Shown: positions 1 to 8,035, numbered from the stretch's first letter. The stretch: 64,000 nt of DNA from DVED01 sp963838375 (GCA_963838375.1 CAWIQY010000019.1:62001-126000); one strand, 5' to 3'. Numbers and translations are program-made. Notes: a model not told the origin generated them from the letters alone.

Positions 1-126
1 AGACATAGATATTTTGCCAAGATGTTGCCCGTTTGAGGCGATCGTCTTCAAAATTCTGTGCCTAAACAAACCATTCGCGGTAGAATTGACACAGTGTCAA
101 ACATCCCCGAACGTTTGGAGCGTACG

Positions 127-504
127 ATGAATCTTAAAAGCTTTGTTTCAAAAACTCTCGGTCTCGCCCTCTGTGCAGCCGTCTTAGCAATCAGTACTTT
201 CTTACTGGGAGTTTCCCCTGCCTCTGCGGGAACAGTTCAGGTCAAAATGGGCGCCGACAACGGAATGCTAGCATTCGATCCTCCTACTGTCACCGTAAAA
301 TCAGGCGATACCATTAAATGGGTCAATAATAAGCTATCTCCTCATAATGTTGTCGTGGAAGGTCATCCGGAACTGTCCCACAAAGCGCTGGCTTTCAGCC
401 CCGGAGAATCCTTTGAAGTCACCTTTGACTCTCCTGGTACTTATAACTATTATTGCGAACCTCACCGGGGTGCTGGGATGAATGGCAAGGTTGTTGTCGA
501 GTAA
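127..504 (+). CDS. petE: Plastocyanin precursor
   Basis: This is the blue-copper protein that carries electrons from cytochrome b6f to photosystem I in the thylakoid lumen. The product is 125 residues. Residues 1-34 form a signal peptide (basic N-terminus, hydrophobic core, cleavage after Ala-Ser-Ala). The type I copper ligands are visible as His73 (SPHN), Cys110, His113 and Met118 in the C-terminal YYCEPHRGAGM motif. The frame is open upstream to 58, but the ATG at 127 gives a normal lumenal signal peptide and follows a purine-rich TTGGAG at about 115, so it is preferred. The gene is monocistronic, with a strong terminator about 40 bases after the stop. In cyanobacteria petE expression is commonly copper dependent; no specific operator was recognised here. 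Confidence 0.97.
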   Translation: MNLKSFVSKTLGLALCAAVLAISTFLLGVSPASAGTVQVKMGADNGMLAFDPPTVTVKSGDTIKWVNNKLSPHNVVVEGHPELSHKALAFSPGESFEVTFDSPGTYNYYCEPHRGAGMNGKVVVE

Positions 505-543
505 GACCAACCCGATCGACTTAGGTAGAAATACTTCGATCGA

Positions 544-577
544 CCTCCTCCTTTCTCTCGAAGGGAGGAGGTTTTTT
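544..577 (+). terminator. Rho-independent terminator of petE
   Basis: CCTCCTCCTTT (544-554) pairs with AAGGGAGGAGG (561-571) with one G-U pair, across a 6-base loop, and is followed by TTTTTT. The position, 40 bases after the petE stop, is typical. Confidence 0.9.
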
Positions 578-861
578 AGCAATTTTGCTCTTCCTGACAT
601 TTTGTAACACTCTCTAGAATCTCCTCAACAGTCAGACTGGGTGCATTATTTCAGAGAATGGGAGATTTTTGGCTTTAATATTAAGTTCTGTATCTTTTAT
701 GGGAGATCTGGTGTTCTTCCCGAAATCTTCACCCTAATTCCTTAATATCCTAAAGAAGCTAAGAAAGCATCATACTCTCTCAAACAAACTATCGTTTTTT
801 CAATTCTTAGAAATTCTTTTTACTTTCAATTCAACTTTAAATCGCGTTTTAGGTCAAATTT
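578..861. other. Intergenic region between petE and the zinc-ribbon gene
   Basis: AT-rich spacer of about 280 bases. No credible ORF or RNA gene was seen on either strand. It probably holds the promoter for the gene at 862. Confidence 0.5.
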
Positions 862-1029
862 ATGAATACCTGTCCGTGTTGCTCTAACCAACTTTTACGT
901 CACATTCGTCATAATCGAGGTTATTGGTTTTGCCAAAACTGCTGGCAGGAAATGCCGGACTTGCAGGAAATTTTATCCGACTCGTTCAAACTCGATCGGA
1001 CTTTAATCTCTTCTTCTAAAATAGCTTAG
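862..1029 (+). CDS. Small zinc-ribbon protein
   Basis: A 55-residue ORF starting at an ATG. It begins MNTCPCC and has a second CQNC pair at residues 24-27, so it reads CxxC (Cys4, Cys6 or Cys7) followed about 18 residues later by CxxC, the spacing of a treble-clef or ribbon zinc site. The stretch YWFCQNCWQEMP resembles small cyanobacterial proteins often found beside DUF1816 genes; that link is from memory of the family. It lies 58 bases upstream of the DUF1816 gene on the same strand, so the two may be co-transcribed. The function is unknown; a regulatory or chaperone-like role is only a guess. Confidence 0.75.
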   Translation: MNTCPCCSNQLLRHIRHNRGYWFCQNCWQEMPDLQEILSDSFKLDRTLISSSKIA

Positions 1030-1087
1030 CCGAAGCGATCCGATCGAACGATAACTGTCTATCCATCGCAAAAGGAACTCGAGTCCG

Positions 1088-1315
1088 ATGAGGTTGCGAC
1101 AATTCATTCCCCAAGAGCAATTGGAATTGGGGTGGTGGGTGGAGATTTCCACAACAGCCCCTCACTGTACTTACTACTTCGGTCCGTTTGAATGCGAAAC
1201 ATCAGCCCGATCGTCTCAACACGGCTACGTCGAAGATCTCGAAGGTGAAGGAGCTCGAGGGATTACGGTTTGGGTAAAAAAGTGTCAACCTCGGCAACTC
1301 ACCCTTGACCTCTAG
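1088..1315 (+). CDS. DUF1816 domain protein
   Basis: A 75-residue protein filled by one DUF1816 domain, a small cyanobacterial family. The recognisable core is WWVEI, then CTYYFGPF, then GYVEDLEGEGA with GI, and a final Cys-Pro before LTLDL. The start is the ATG at 1088, preceded by GGAACTCGAG. It sits between a zinc-ribbon gene (ends 1029) and a ComFB-like gene (starts 1363), all on the plus strand. Some DUF1816 proteins are linked with phycobilisome or CpcD-like contexts, but nothing here shows a partner. Family assignment is confident; function is not known. Confidence 0.85.
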   Translation: MRLRQFIPQEQLELGWWVEISTTAPHCTYYFGPFECETSARSSQHGYVEDLEGEGARGITVWVKKCQPRQLTLDL

Positions 1316-1362
1316 GGTTCACCTCAAAGTTTTCCATCGTTAACTTGGCTTGGTTCTAGAAA

Positions 1363-1713
1363 ATGTCGAAACTACCGATTAATCTAACTCGTTTAGTGGT
1401 TGAAGAAGAACTCGAAACGCTCGCAGAGCAAGAGGCGTTTCCCCGTGAGTTCTCGAATCCGCACATTCAATATACTCTAATTGATGAAGTGTTGTGTCAA
1501 ATTCCCAATCGGTATATTTTACTAGATACCGATCGACAAGACTCGCTTCCTTCTCTGCTGAGTTGTGTCTCAACTTGTGCCCGATTAAAAATCGAAGAAT
1601 TACTCAAACGAGGAATTCATAACCGATTGACAGAACCCAGAGTCTGGCAAGACCGATCGACTGTGGAAGAAACTTGGAATTTACCTCAAACTTCTCTAGT
1701 CTGTACGAATTAA
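1363..1713 (+). CDS. ComFB-like (late competence) family protein, putative
   Basis: A 116-residue soluble protein. The N-terminal helix (LTRLVVEEELETLAEQ) and the later segment LIDEVLCQIPNRYI resemble the ComFB pattern, in which a leading helix precedes an A-L-N-x-L-P-P-x-Y core. Cyanobacterial ComFB-like proteins have been reported to bind cyclic nucleotides, but the key residues cannot be verified here. No transmembrane segment or signal peptide is visible. It follows the DUF1816 gene by 47 bases and may belong to the same transcript. Alternative: an unrelated small helical protein. Assignment is moderate. Confidence 0.55.
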   Translation: MSKLPINLTRLVVEEELETLAEQEAFPREFSNPHIQYTLIDEVLCQIPNRYILLDTDRQDSLPSLLSCVSTCARLKIEELLKRGIHNRLTEPRVWQDRSTVEETWNLPQTSLVCTN

Positions 1714-1819
1714 TTTTCGGGTTAATTGTTGGGTGAGATTCTCAGCACTTTGCCGTCAGCGAGACAGTAAAGCGATCGACGGGGAATAATAGTGTGAACT
1801 ACTCGGACTTGCCTACGGC

Positions 1820-2030
1820 TTACGTCTGAGCTTCCCTACTCATTGGGAATAGCCTCAAAAACTCCGGTTTTGTTGGTCTTACATTCCACGGCAGTTGCTC
1901 TACTTGGGGAGACCCCAAGACCGCACTGCCTTCTCCTAGGGCAGGAGTCCCGGTTCCCTAGACCCAATTGTCTCGCTTCTACACTTGCCTGTTAGCTTGG
2001 TTTTCGCTGATGGCATTGGCATGAAAGCTC
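1820..2030 (-). pseudogene. Remnant of a tnpB C-terminal tail or guide-RNA end (IS200/IS605 type)
   Basis: On the minus strand the stretch is open from 1957 to 1820 and reads GTGTPALGEGSAVLG, then a Pro- and Glu-containing tail ending MSREAQT and a stop. This looks like the variable tail of cyanobacterial TnpB proteins, which overlaps their structured guide RNA. Upstream the frame carries two stops, so no full gene remains. The DNA is strongly structured: CTTGGGG (1903-1909) pairs with CCCCAAG (1913-1919) inside GGCAGT (1890-1895) and ACTGCC (1925-1930). Family assignment rests on resemblance only. Confidence 0.35.
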
Positions 2031-2125
2031 CTTGAAATGTACCTGAAAACATCGTGGATTCGTCATCCATCTAGAATCTGTTTGACCCGTGCCAAAATCT
2101 ATTCAACTAAATCAGCAGGAGTCCC

Positions 2126-2152
2126 CCGCTCTACCTGTACTCAGGTGAGCGG
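2126..2152 (+). repeat. Left-end hairpin of the IS605-type element
   Basis: CCGCTC (2126-2131) pairs with GAGCGG (2147-2152). T2132 is bulged, ACCTG (2133-2137) pairs with CAGGT (2142-2146), and the loop is TACT. Confidence 0.8.
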
Positions 2153-2180
2153 CGGGAGGAATGCGAGTGAGGGACGAGTT

Positions 2181-2231
2181 CCACCGCTCTGCAAAACCGA
2201 CAATCGTAGATCTCGCAAAGCAGAGCGGTGG
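2181..2231 (+). repeat. 12-bp inverted repeat upstream of tnpB
   Basis: CCACCGCTCTGC (2181-2192) is the exact reverse complement of GCAGAGCGGTGG (2220-2231), with a 27-base loop. It lies between the left-end hairpin and the tnpB start, where it could fold in the tnpB leader. Confidence 0.7.
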
Positions 2232-2290
2232 GCGAGGAGCGAACAAATCTCTTACTTTGTCCCTTGTTTTCATTGCTTTCACGAGATATA

Positions 2291-3640
2291 ATGATATCAG
2301 AGTTCGTGAAGATAATGCCCCAAGTCATCACCGCCAAGCTAAAACTCAACTTGACTACCGAGCAAAAAGCCTTGGTGTCTCAGACGGCTTTAGCCTACCG
2401 TGATGCCTTGAACTATACTTCACAAGTCGCTTTTGATGCGGGTAAAACCAGTAATGGTGCCAAGTTGCAAAAGGCTGTCTACAAAGAATTGCGGGTTCGA
2501 TTTGGGCTGGGAGCGCAAATGGCTTGCAATGTACCTAGACTTGTCTCTCGAACCTATAAGACCCTCTGGACTAAGGTCAAACAATCTAACGATGCTATCG
2601 CCAACGGCTACACTAAGAGACGGTACAAAGGGCTAGATTGAGCTCCTAAATACATCTCTCGAACTTGTACCCTAAACTATCAGAGAGACTATTCTTTTAA
2701 GACCGAGCGGCAAGTGAGTATCATCACGCTACAAGGTCGAATAGTAGTTTTTTACGATGGGTACAATAAGCATCTAGATTTGATTGCCAACGGCGCCAAA
2801 ATTGGAGCGGCTAAAATTGTTTATCAGCGTTCTTCTAAGATTTATTACCTAATGGTAAGCGTCGAAGTAGAAACCCCTGAACTCGACCCACTGAAGATAA
2901 CCAGAGTTTCTGGTGTTGATGTCGGGATGAGATATCTGGCAGTAGAAACAGACCTGAAAAACCAGTCTAAATTCTACTCAGGGAAGGACGCCAGACATAA
3001 AGCCAATCGCTATCACAAAGCACGGATGACTCTTCAGCGCCAAGGCACTCGGTCGGCAAAGCGAAGACTAATCGCTTTGTCTGGAAGAGAAAGACGGTTT
3101 ATCGCTGACGTGAACCACCAAATCAGTAAGGATATTGCCAAGCCTAATAGCCTAATCGGACTAGAAAACCTAACGGGAATACGGGATAGAACTAGAACTA
3201 AATCTGGCAAGAAGGCAAGTAAGAAGAGACGTAGGGCTAATCGAAATAAAGCCAAATGGTCGTTTGCCGAATTGCAGGGCTATATCGACTACAAGGCTAA
3301 TCTAAATGGTTCGCTCGCGACTTTAGTCCCTGCTCATTACACATCGAAAAGTTGTCCCAAGTGCGGACATACATCGGACGCTAATAGACCCAATAAAGGG
3401 CTGTTGTTCCGCTGCGAATGTTGCGGTCATCAGTTGCACGCTGATTTGGTTGGCTCCAGAAATATTGCAATGAGAACGCTGCTAGTTCGGCAAGACTGGA
3501 CTAGTACGGGGAGCTTGTCAGCATCCCCTAATGTGTCGAGCGGTGAAACCAAAGCTGAAATCCTATCTAGGTTCTCAGAATTGCGGTGGAGTTCAGATAC
3601 AAGCCCACACTGTAGCGGTACTCCGCTCAGTGTTGGGTAG
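2291..3640 (+). pseudogene. tnpB: tnpB (RNA-guided nuclease of IS200/IS605) with one in-frame TGA
   Basis: TnpB is the RNA-guided nuclease ancestor of Cas12, acting with an omega RNA made from the element's right end. The reading frame is continuous from ATG 2291 (or ATG 2315) to TAG 3638, except for one TGA at 2639-2641 after RRYKGLD. Downstream of it the frame continues at once with APKYISRT, so this is a point nonsense change and not a frameshift. The RuvC residues are present: Asp in GVDVGMRYLA, Glu in LIGLENLTG and Asp in HADLVGSRN. The zinc ribbon CPKCGH and CECCGH is also intact. The right-end hairpin lies inside the last codons. The gene is probably inactive unless the TGA is read through or is a base-call error. 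Confidence 0.85.
3607..3633 (+). repeat. Right-end hairpin of the IS605-type element
   Basis: ACACTG (3607-3612) pairs with CAGTGT (3628-3633). T3613 is bulged, AGCGG (3614-3618) pairs with CCGCT (3623-3627), and the loop is TACT. The architecture is the same as at the left end. Confidence 0.8.
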
Positions 3641-3664
3641 TTGACCTATTCTTCTCCGTCAACC

Positions 3665-4414
3665 ATGCAGCTTCAACGAATCGCGATCGATCCTTCTCAA
3701 TTCGATCTCCCCCACATTACCCTCACCCGCCAACAGCAGCACTACTTATGTCGGGTGTTGCGGCTGAAATCCGGCGATCGCTTTGTGGCGATCGATGCAC
3801 AGCGACAGTGGTGGTTGTCCGGTCTAGAACAACAATCTTCTGGGGAGTTTGGCGCGATCGCACTCGAACGCCTGGAGGTACAAACCGAACTGCCGATTGC
3901 TATTACCCTAATTGTCGCTTTACCCAAAGGCAATGGCTTCGACGATGTGGTTCGCAGTTGTACGGAATTAGGGGTGAGTGTCATTCAACCCATTTTCAGC
4001 GATCGCACTCTCCTCAGCCCCAGTTCCCAAAAATGCGATCGGTGGCGGCGCATTATCCGAGAAGCTGCCGAACAATCAGAACGCCAAACCATTCCTTCCC
4101 TAAGCGATCCCATTCCCTTTCAAAATGCGATCGCTAATACTCAAAATTTCGATCGCCGTTATATTTGCGTGGCGCGAGGGGAAAATGCCTCCTTACTCCA
4201 CAACTTGCAAACCGCCAAACTGCAAAGAGGTGAGACGATCTCGATCGCAGTCGGTCCCGAAGGCGGCTGGACGCCCGAGGAAGTCGCACGGGCGCTCGAT
4301 GCCGGGTGGGAACCGGTTTCCTTGGGAAAGCGGGTGCTGCGGGCTGTGACAGCGCCGATCGTGGCTATGTCGATCGGCGCTGCTGCTCTCGAATCGTTGA
4401 GGGTGGATGGATAA
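3665..4414 (+). CDS. rsmE: 16S rRNA (uracil1498-N3)-methyltransferase
   Basis: RsmE methylates N3 of U1498 in 16S rRNA, using SAM, on the assembled 30S subunit. The product is 249 residues, close to the family norm. An N-terminal PUA-like part (HYLCRVLRLKSGD) is followed by the SPOUT knot with LPKGNGFDDVVRSCTELGV, RWRRIIREAAEQSER, and the SAM-binding loop AVGPEGGWTPEE and LGKRVLRAVTAP. The frame is open from a TTG at 3641, but the ATG at 3665 gives a normal N-terminus. It is convergent with the TonB-like gene, with 14 bases between them. A transposon end lies directly upstream, so its promoter may now be inside or near that element. Confidence 0.95.
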   Translation: MQLQRIAIDPSQFDLPHITLTRQQQHYLCRVLRLKSGDRFVAIDAQRQWWLSGLEQQSSGEFGAIALERLEVQTELPIAITLIVALPKGNGFDDVVRSCTELGVSVIQPIFSDRTLLSPSSQKCDRWRRIIREAAEQSERQTIPSLSDPIPFQNAIANTQNFDRRYICVARGENASLLHNLQTAKLQRGETISIAVGPEGGWTPEEVARALDAGWEPVSLGKRVLRAVTAPIVAMSIGAAALESLRVDG

Positions 4415-4428
4415 ATTCCCATCGAACC

Positions 4429-6162
4429 TCAAAGAGAGGGTAACGCCGACTGTCGATCGAGTCGGGGTTTCTTTGGATTCACTTGGGGAGAAGGTTCGAT
4501 CGGTGTTTCCTCTGTCAAGTCCTCCCCGGTATTTTCTGGGGAAAGTTTGGGTTTTTGATACGGATTAGAATCAATGGTTTCTTCTGTTTCGGGAATCGGT
4601 TCGGGAGTGAATTCTTCCGACGGGTTGGGAGTGACTTTGGGAATCGGTTTGACAGGCGATTCTGGAGTGGCTTCGGGGGCGAAGTCGGGAGTTGGGGGAG
4701 TCGATGAAGAATCGGGTTGCGGAATCGGTTTTTTCGTTTCCGGTTGAGAGTTATCCGGTTGAGAGTTATTCGGTTGAGAGTTATTCGGTTGAGAACTCTC
4801 TGGGATATTAAATTGAACCTCAAAGGTTTGGATTGTGGGTTCCTCAACCGGTATCCACCCAGCCCCGGCGGCTGCTATTGCCTGTTGGTCGAGGTCTTCG
4901 TTGCCCGTTCCTTCTAGGAGTCTCACCTCAAAATTACCATCTCCATCGACCACCACCGCGACTTTGGCTCGACCGGAAACTGGGGAGGGAATATTCAGGG
5001 GACTTAGGGATAGGGTTTCAGAACCCGGATTATTTTCTTGGAGTGCCTGAAACTCGGGATTGTCGATGGGAGTTTTTTCTGGAGGCATTGTTTGGGCGCC
5101 TGCAACCTCTGGCATCGTTTCAGATTCCGACATTGGGTATGTGACAATCAGGATATACTCTCCGGGTTCTGAAGGGATAGAAGGAGACGTGTTCTCAAAT
5201 GTATATTCGATCGCCGCTTCAGCTAACTTATCTTCTTCCATCAGTGTCCACCCAGCCTCGCCGTTAGGTTCGACGACAACGAGAACTGGATAGTTACCTT
5301 CGAGATCTTGAAACGCACTTTGTCCGGTTCGCATCCCTGGAGTTGCCCCAAGCAAGGTTCGGTTTCCTCCTGGCGAGTTGACATCGACACCCACCCCATC
5401 AGCATTTGCGATGGTTGTGTTTTGGGAAGATGACTTGCTGTCGTCCGGATCGGTCATCGGGGTTTTTACTCGGGTTTTTTCAGGCGTTTTTGTGTCGGCT
5501 GAACTGGACGAACCCCCCGGCGGCGAACCGACTATAGCCGAAAGGTCGATATACCCATCCCCAGCGCTATATGGAGAGTAAGAATAAGCATAGGCATCCC
5601 CGGTATCAGTATAGGCAGATCCATAATCCTCGTAATACTCACCACTAGAAGCCGCCTCCGGCTCTCCGGTATACCAATTCGAGGCAACTCTGGACGGATC
5701 GTTAGTGGCGGCTGAAGTCTCCGAGGACGGGTTGCCACCAAAGATGCTAGACCAACCTCGCCGGGATGGGGATGGGGATTGGGAAAGATCGCCGGAAAGT
5801 GGAGGGGGTGAAAAAGAGGGAGGGGTATTGGTGTTGGAATTGAAAGAGGGCAATCCCGGCGGTAAAACTGTAGTTTTCGGGGCGGGGAATGCCGCACTGA
5901 AGCGAGCGGCTTCGGCGGGGGTTAGTTGCAGGATATTGGTTTCTAGGGGTCCTCTGGGCTGTTGTTTGCGACCTGCAATCATCGGTCCGACAACCGGTAG
6001 AGCGGCGACAGCCAGTCCGTGAAGCGCCACAGAAGCGACGATCGCTAAATAGGTGGGATTATATAGGGCTTTGAACAAGCGCACAGGACCTGGGGGGATG
6101 CGGGAAACCGGAGAAACGGTTTGAAGCGGGTCGGCAGAAGAGATAGGCATAATCGAGTTCAC
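4429..6162 (-). CDS. TonB-family energy-transducer-like protein with proline-rich tail
   Basis: A 577-residue protein anchored by one transmembrane helix near residues 36-57 (AIVASVALHGLAVAALPVVG). A long Pro/Ser/Gly-rich periplasmic spacer follows. Around residues 390-455 lies a TonB-C-like fold: GRAKVAVVVDGDGNFEVRLLEGTG, then LDQQAIAAA, then a strand ending VQFNIPE. TonB proteins couple inner-membrane proton force to outer-membrane transporters. No exbB or exbD gene is nearby. Unusually, the TonB-like domain is not terminal: about 130 further residues follow, rich in Pro and Glu and opening with 5-residue NNSQP repeats. An outer-membrane or cell-wall tethering role is another possibility. 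Confidence 0.7.
   Translation of the reverse strand: MNSIMPISSADPLQTVSPVSRIPPGPVRLFKALYNPTYLAIVASVALHGLAVAALPVVGPMIAGRKQQPRGPLETNILQLTPAEAARFSAAFPAPKTTVLPPGLPSFNSNTNTPPSFSPPPLSGDLSQSPSPSRRGWSSIFGGNPSSETSAATNDPSRVASNWYTGEPEAASSGEYYEDYGSAYTDTGDAYAYSYSPYSAGDGYIDLSAIVGSPPGGSSSSADTKTPEKTRVKTPMTDPDDSKSSSQNTTIANADGVGVDVNSPGGNRTLLGATPGMRTGQSAFQDLEGNYPVLVVVEPNGEAGWTLMEEDKLAEAAIEYTFENTSPSIPSEPGEYILIVTYPMSESETMPEVAGAQTMPPEKTPIDNPEFQALQENNPGSETLSLSPLNIPSPVSGRAKVAVVVDGDGNFEVRLLEGTGNEDLDQQAIAAAGAGWIPVEEPTIQTFEVQFNIPESSQPNNSQPNNSQPDNSQPETKKPIPQPDSSSTPPTPDFAPEATPESPVKPIPKVTPNPSEEFTPEPIPETEETIDSNPYQKPKLSPENTGEDLTEETPIEPSPQVNPKKPRLDRQSALPSL
4741..4797. repeat. 15-bp tandem repeat inside the TonB-like gene
   Basis: The unit CGGTTGAGAGTTATT (or ATC) recurs three to four times in a row. 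It encodes N-S-Q-P-N/D repeats in the minus-strand gene. Copy number in such units is usually variable between strains. Confidence 0.85.
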
Positions 6163-6305
6163 CTCAGATGGGTTGAAAATAAATTATAAATAGGGTTTTT
6201 CTTAGAGGGGGGTTTAGCAGGAAATTGAGTGATTTTCCCGAGTCGGGCGATCGAATCTGCCCTAAATCCGAGTAATTTTAAAAAGTCGTTAGATCATTAG
6301 ATAGT

Positions 6306-7127
6306 TTAACAAGTTTCACGGTTGCCCATGGGTGGGGTTTGACTCCCCTGGATGATTAATAAGGAAAAGTAGGAGAGTTTGAGATCGGATCGATCGCGTA
6401 AATCGGCGTAAATCACCTGTTGGGGAAGGGTGGCGCGTTCCACGACGTAACTGCGATCGAGTAGTTCCCGACGTGCCAAAGTCTGCCACACTTGTGGGTA
6501 AACCGAACTCATTTTCATCAACACCACCACATCCGCCCAATCCAGAACTGCGTCCAGTTCCGAAACGCGGTAGAGTGCGGGGAGAATTGCAAGACGCTGG
6601 CTGCGAACGGTGAGGGGAATACCCAGTGCTGCCACGGCTGCCAGAGGCGAACAAACGCCGGGAATGGCTTCTACTTTGGCTTCGGGATGAAGGCGTTGCA
6701 AGGTTTGCGCCAAATAGGTAAACGTGCTGTAGAAGCTGACATCGCCTTCGCAGGCAAAGGCAACATTTTGTCCGTTTTGGAGATATTCCCAAGTTTGTTC
6801 GGCTCCGCATTCCCAAGCGCGAATCAGAACGGCATCATCTTGAGTATAGGGAAAGTCTAACGCAAGTTGAGGTCGATCGACGTTCAACCACGGCGCGATG
6901 ATTTGTTGGGCGATTCCCGGTTTGCCACGGGTTCCGGCGGGAAATGCTACCACATCTGCTTGTTTGAGGATGTTTAGCCCTTTGAGGGTCAGCAATTCGG
7001 AATCGCCCGGTCCCACGCTGATTCCGTATAATGTACCGATCGTTTTTAAAGTAATGTTTGTAATCTCCGATTGATGGGTTTTTAGGTTGGTAGGATGGGC
7101 GATCGTTGAACTTACCCTAGAGTGCAT
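6306..7127 (-). CDS. cobI: Precorrin-2 C(20)-methyltransferase
   Basis: CobI/CbiL transfers a methyl group from SAM to C20 of precorrin-2 (or the cobalt form) in cobalamin synthesis. The 273-residue product has the tetrapyrrole methyltransferase pattern: GTLYGISVGPGDSELLTLKG near residue 32, a CEGDVSFYSTFTYL segment in the middle, and the loop VEAIPGVCSPLAAVAALGIPL. The ATG at 7127 gives a 30-residue lead before the conserved start, so a later start is possible. The alpha/beta hydrolase gene ends 20 bases upstream, so the two are probably co-transcribed. No cobalamin riboswitch was recognised upstream. Confidence 0.93.
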   Translation of the reverse strand: MHSRVSSTIAHPTNLKTHQSEITNITLKTIGTLYGISVGPGDSELLTLKGLNILKQADVVAFPAGTRGKPGIAQQIIAPWLNVDRPQLALDFPYTQDDAVLIRAWECGAEQTWEYLQNGQNVAFACEGDVSFYSTFTYLAQTLQRLHPEAKVEAIPGVCSPLAAVAALGIPLTVRSQRLAILPALYRVSELDAVLDWADVVVLMKMSSVYPQVWQTLARRELLDRSYVVERATLPQQVIYADLRDRSDLKLSYFSLLIIQGSQTPPMGNRETC

Positions 7128-7147
7128 TTTAATAGAATCGAACGTCT

Positions 7148-8035
7148 TTATAAAACTTCTAAGAATTGCTGAATCAATCCTGTCGTCACGGCTGGAATTT
7201 CCAGTTGTGGCGTCAATCCTGCATCATCCAAGACTTGGAAATAGCGGATGGCTTGGGGGTTGAGATCGGCAAGTCGCTTTCCGGTTTCGAGAGGGGTAAA
7301 TTGAGTTTGTTTTCCCCAAATTATGGCGGTGGGTACGGTGAGTTGAGGAATGTACAAGGCTAAGTCGAAGCATTGATTACCTCGGACAAAATCTAGGGCT
7401 GAATATTCGGCGTTGGGTTGTTGTGCCGATTGTAAATAAGCTTCAATAATTTCTGGATAAATTCGACTAGAATCGGCAAATTGACGTTGTGCGAGAAAGG
7501 TGGAAATTCCTTCACGAGTCGCGATCGCAGCGTTATAAATCAGACGATCGAGAAAAGGTGTTGAAACCAGTTGAGCGAATAAGTTTCGGCTGTAATCTTC
7601 GCCAAAATCGGATAATCCTGTAGGATTGGTTAAAATGAGCGATCGAAAGAGTTCGGGACGATCGATCGCGACCCGAATCGTCATGGCTGCGGTTAAAGAG
7701 GATGCAATCGCCGTTACGGGACGATCGCAGGTTTTTTCGATAAATTCGGTAATTGTGGTCAGATAATCATCCAGTCGATATTCTCTTTCGGGACGATCGG
7801 ATCGTCCCCAGCCAATTAAATCCGGAGCTAAAGTTCGATACTTCGGCGCAAAGGCTGGATAGACTTTCGACCATTCATAAGCTGAAGAACCGCCGCCCAA
7901 ACCATGAAAAAAAATAAGATCTCGATCGTCAACAGATATCTCAGAATTCCAGAATTCCCGATCGGCTGTATAGTACATTATTCTGCCAAGAGCAGTGACG
8001 ATCGACTCCGATTGGAAACCTGTGGGAATTAACAT
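7148..8035 (-). CDS. Alpha/beta hydrolase-fold protein with an incomplete catalytic triad
   Basis: A 295-residue protein of the alpha/beta hydrolase fold. The oxyanion-region motif FFHGLGGGSSAYEW and the cap entry DLIGWGRSD are clear. At the nucleophile elbow the usual GxSxG reads AIASSLTAA, so Ser is kept but both Gly are lost. The acid-loop motif reads IIWGKQTQFTP, with Gln where Asp is expected. The last motif is DDAGLTPQLEIP, with Leu where the catalytic His is expected. Cyanobacteria carry a broad family of such proteins, so this may be an ancestral property and not recent damage. A non-enzymatic or binding role is likely. It lies just upstream of cobI on the same strand. Confidence 0.8.
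   Translation of the reverse strand: MLIPTGFQSESIVTALGRIMYYTADREFWNSEISVDDRDLIFFHGLGGGSSAYEWSKVYPAFAPKYRTLAPDLIGWGRSDRPEREYRLDDYLTTITEFIEKTCDRPVTAIASSLTAAMTIRVAIDRPELFRSLILTNPTGLSDFGEDYSRNLFAQLVSTPFLDRLIYNAAIATREGISTFLAQRQFADSSRIYPEIIEAYLQSAQQPNAEYSALDFVRGNQCFDLALYIPQLTVPTAIIWGKQTQFTPLETGKRLADLNPQAIRYFQVLDDAGLTPQLEIPAVTTGLIQQFLEVL

Larger units (their letters stand above)
2126..3640 (+). mobile_element. IS200/IS605-type element with tnpB only, bounded by two matching hairpins
   Basis: The element holds one tnpB-like gene and no tnpA. Its ends are inferred from two subterminal hairpins of identical plan at 2126-2152 and 3607-3633. Each has a 6-bp stem, one unpaired T on the 5' side, a 5-bp stem and a TACT loop. 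In IS608 and relatives TnpA recognises such imperfect hairpins with an extrahelical T. The exact cleavage sites were not determined. The right end lies only 32 bases before the rsmE ATG, so the insertion probably separated rsmE from its former upstream DNA. Confidence 0.75.

Noticed and set aside
1738..2120. Possible group II intron or riboswitch from the strong hairpins
   Set aside because: No intron-encoded protein or domain V was seen; the tnpB-tail explanation fits better.
7040..7147. Cobalamin riboswitch upstream of cobI
   Set aside because: The spacing to the upstream gene is only 20 bases and no B12-box-like sequence was found.
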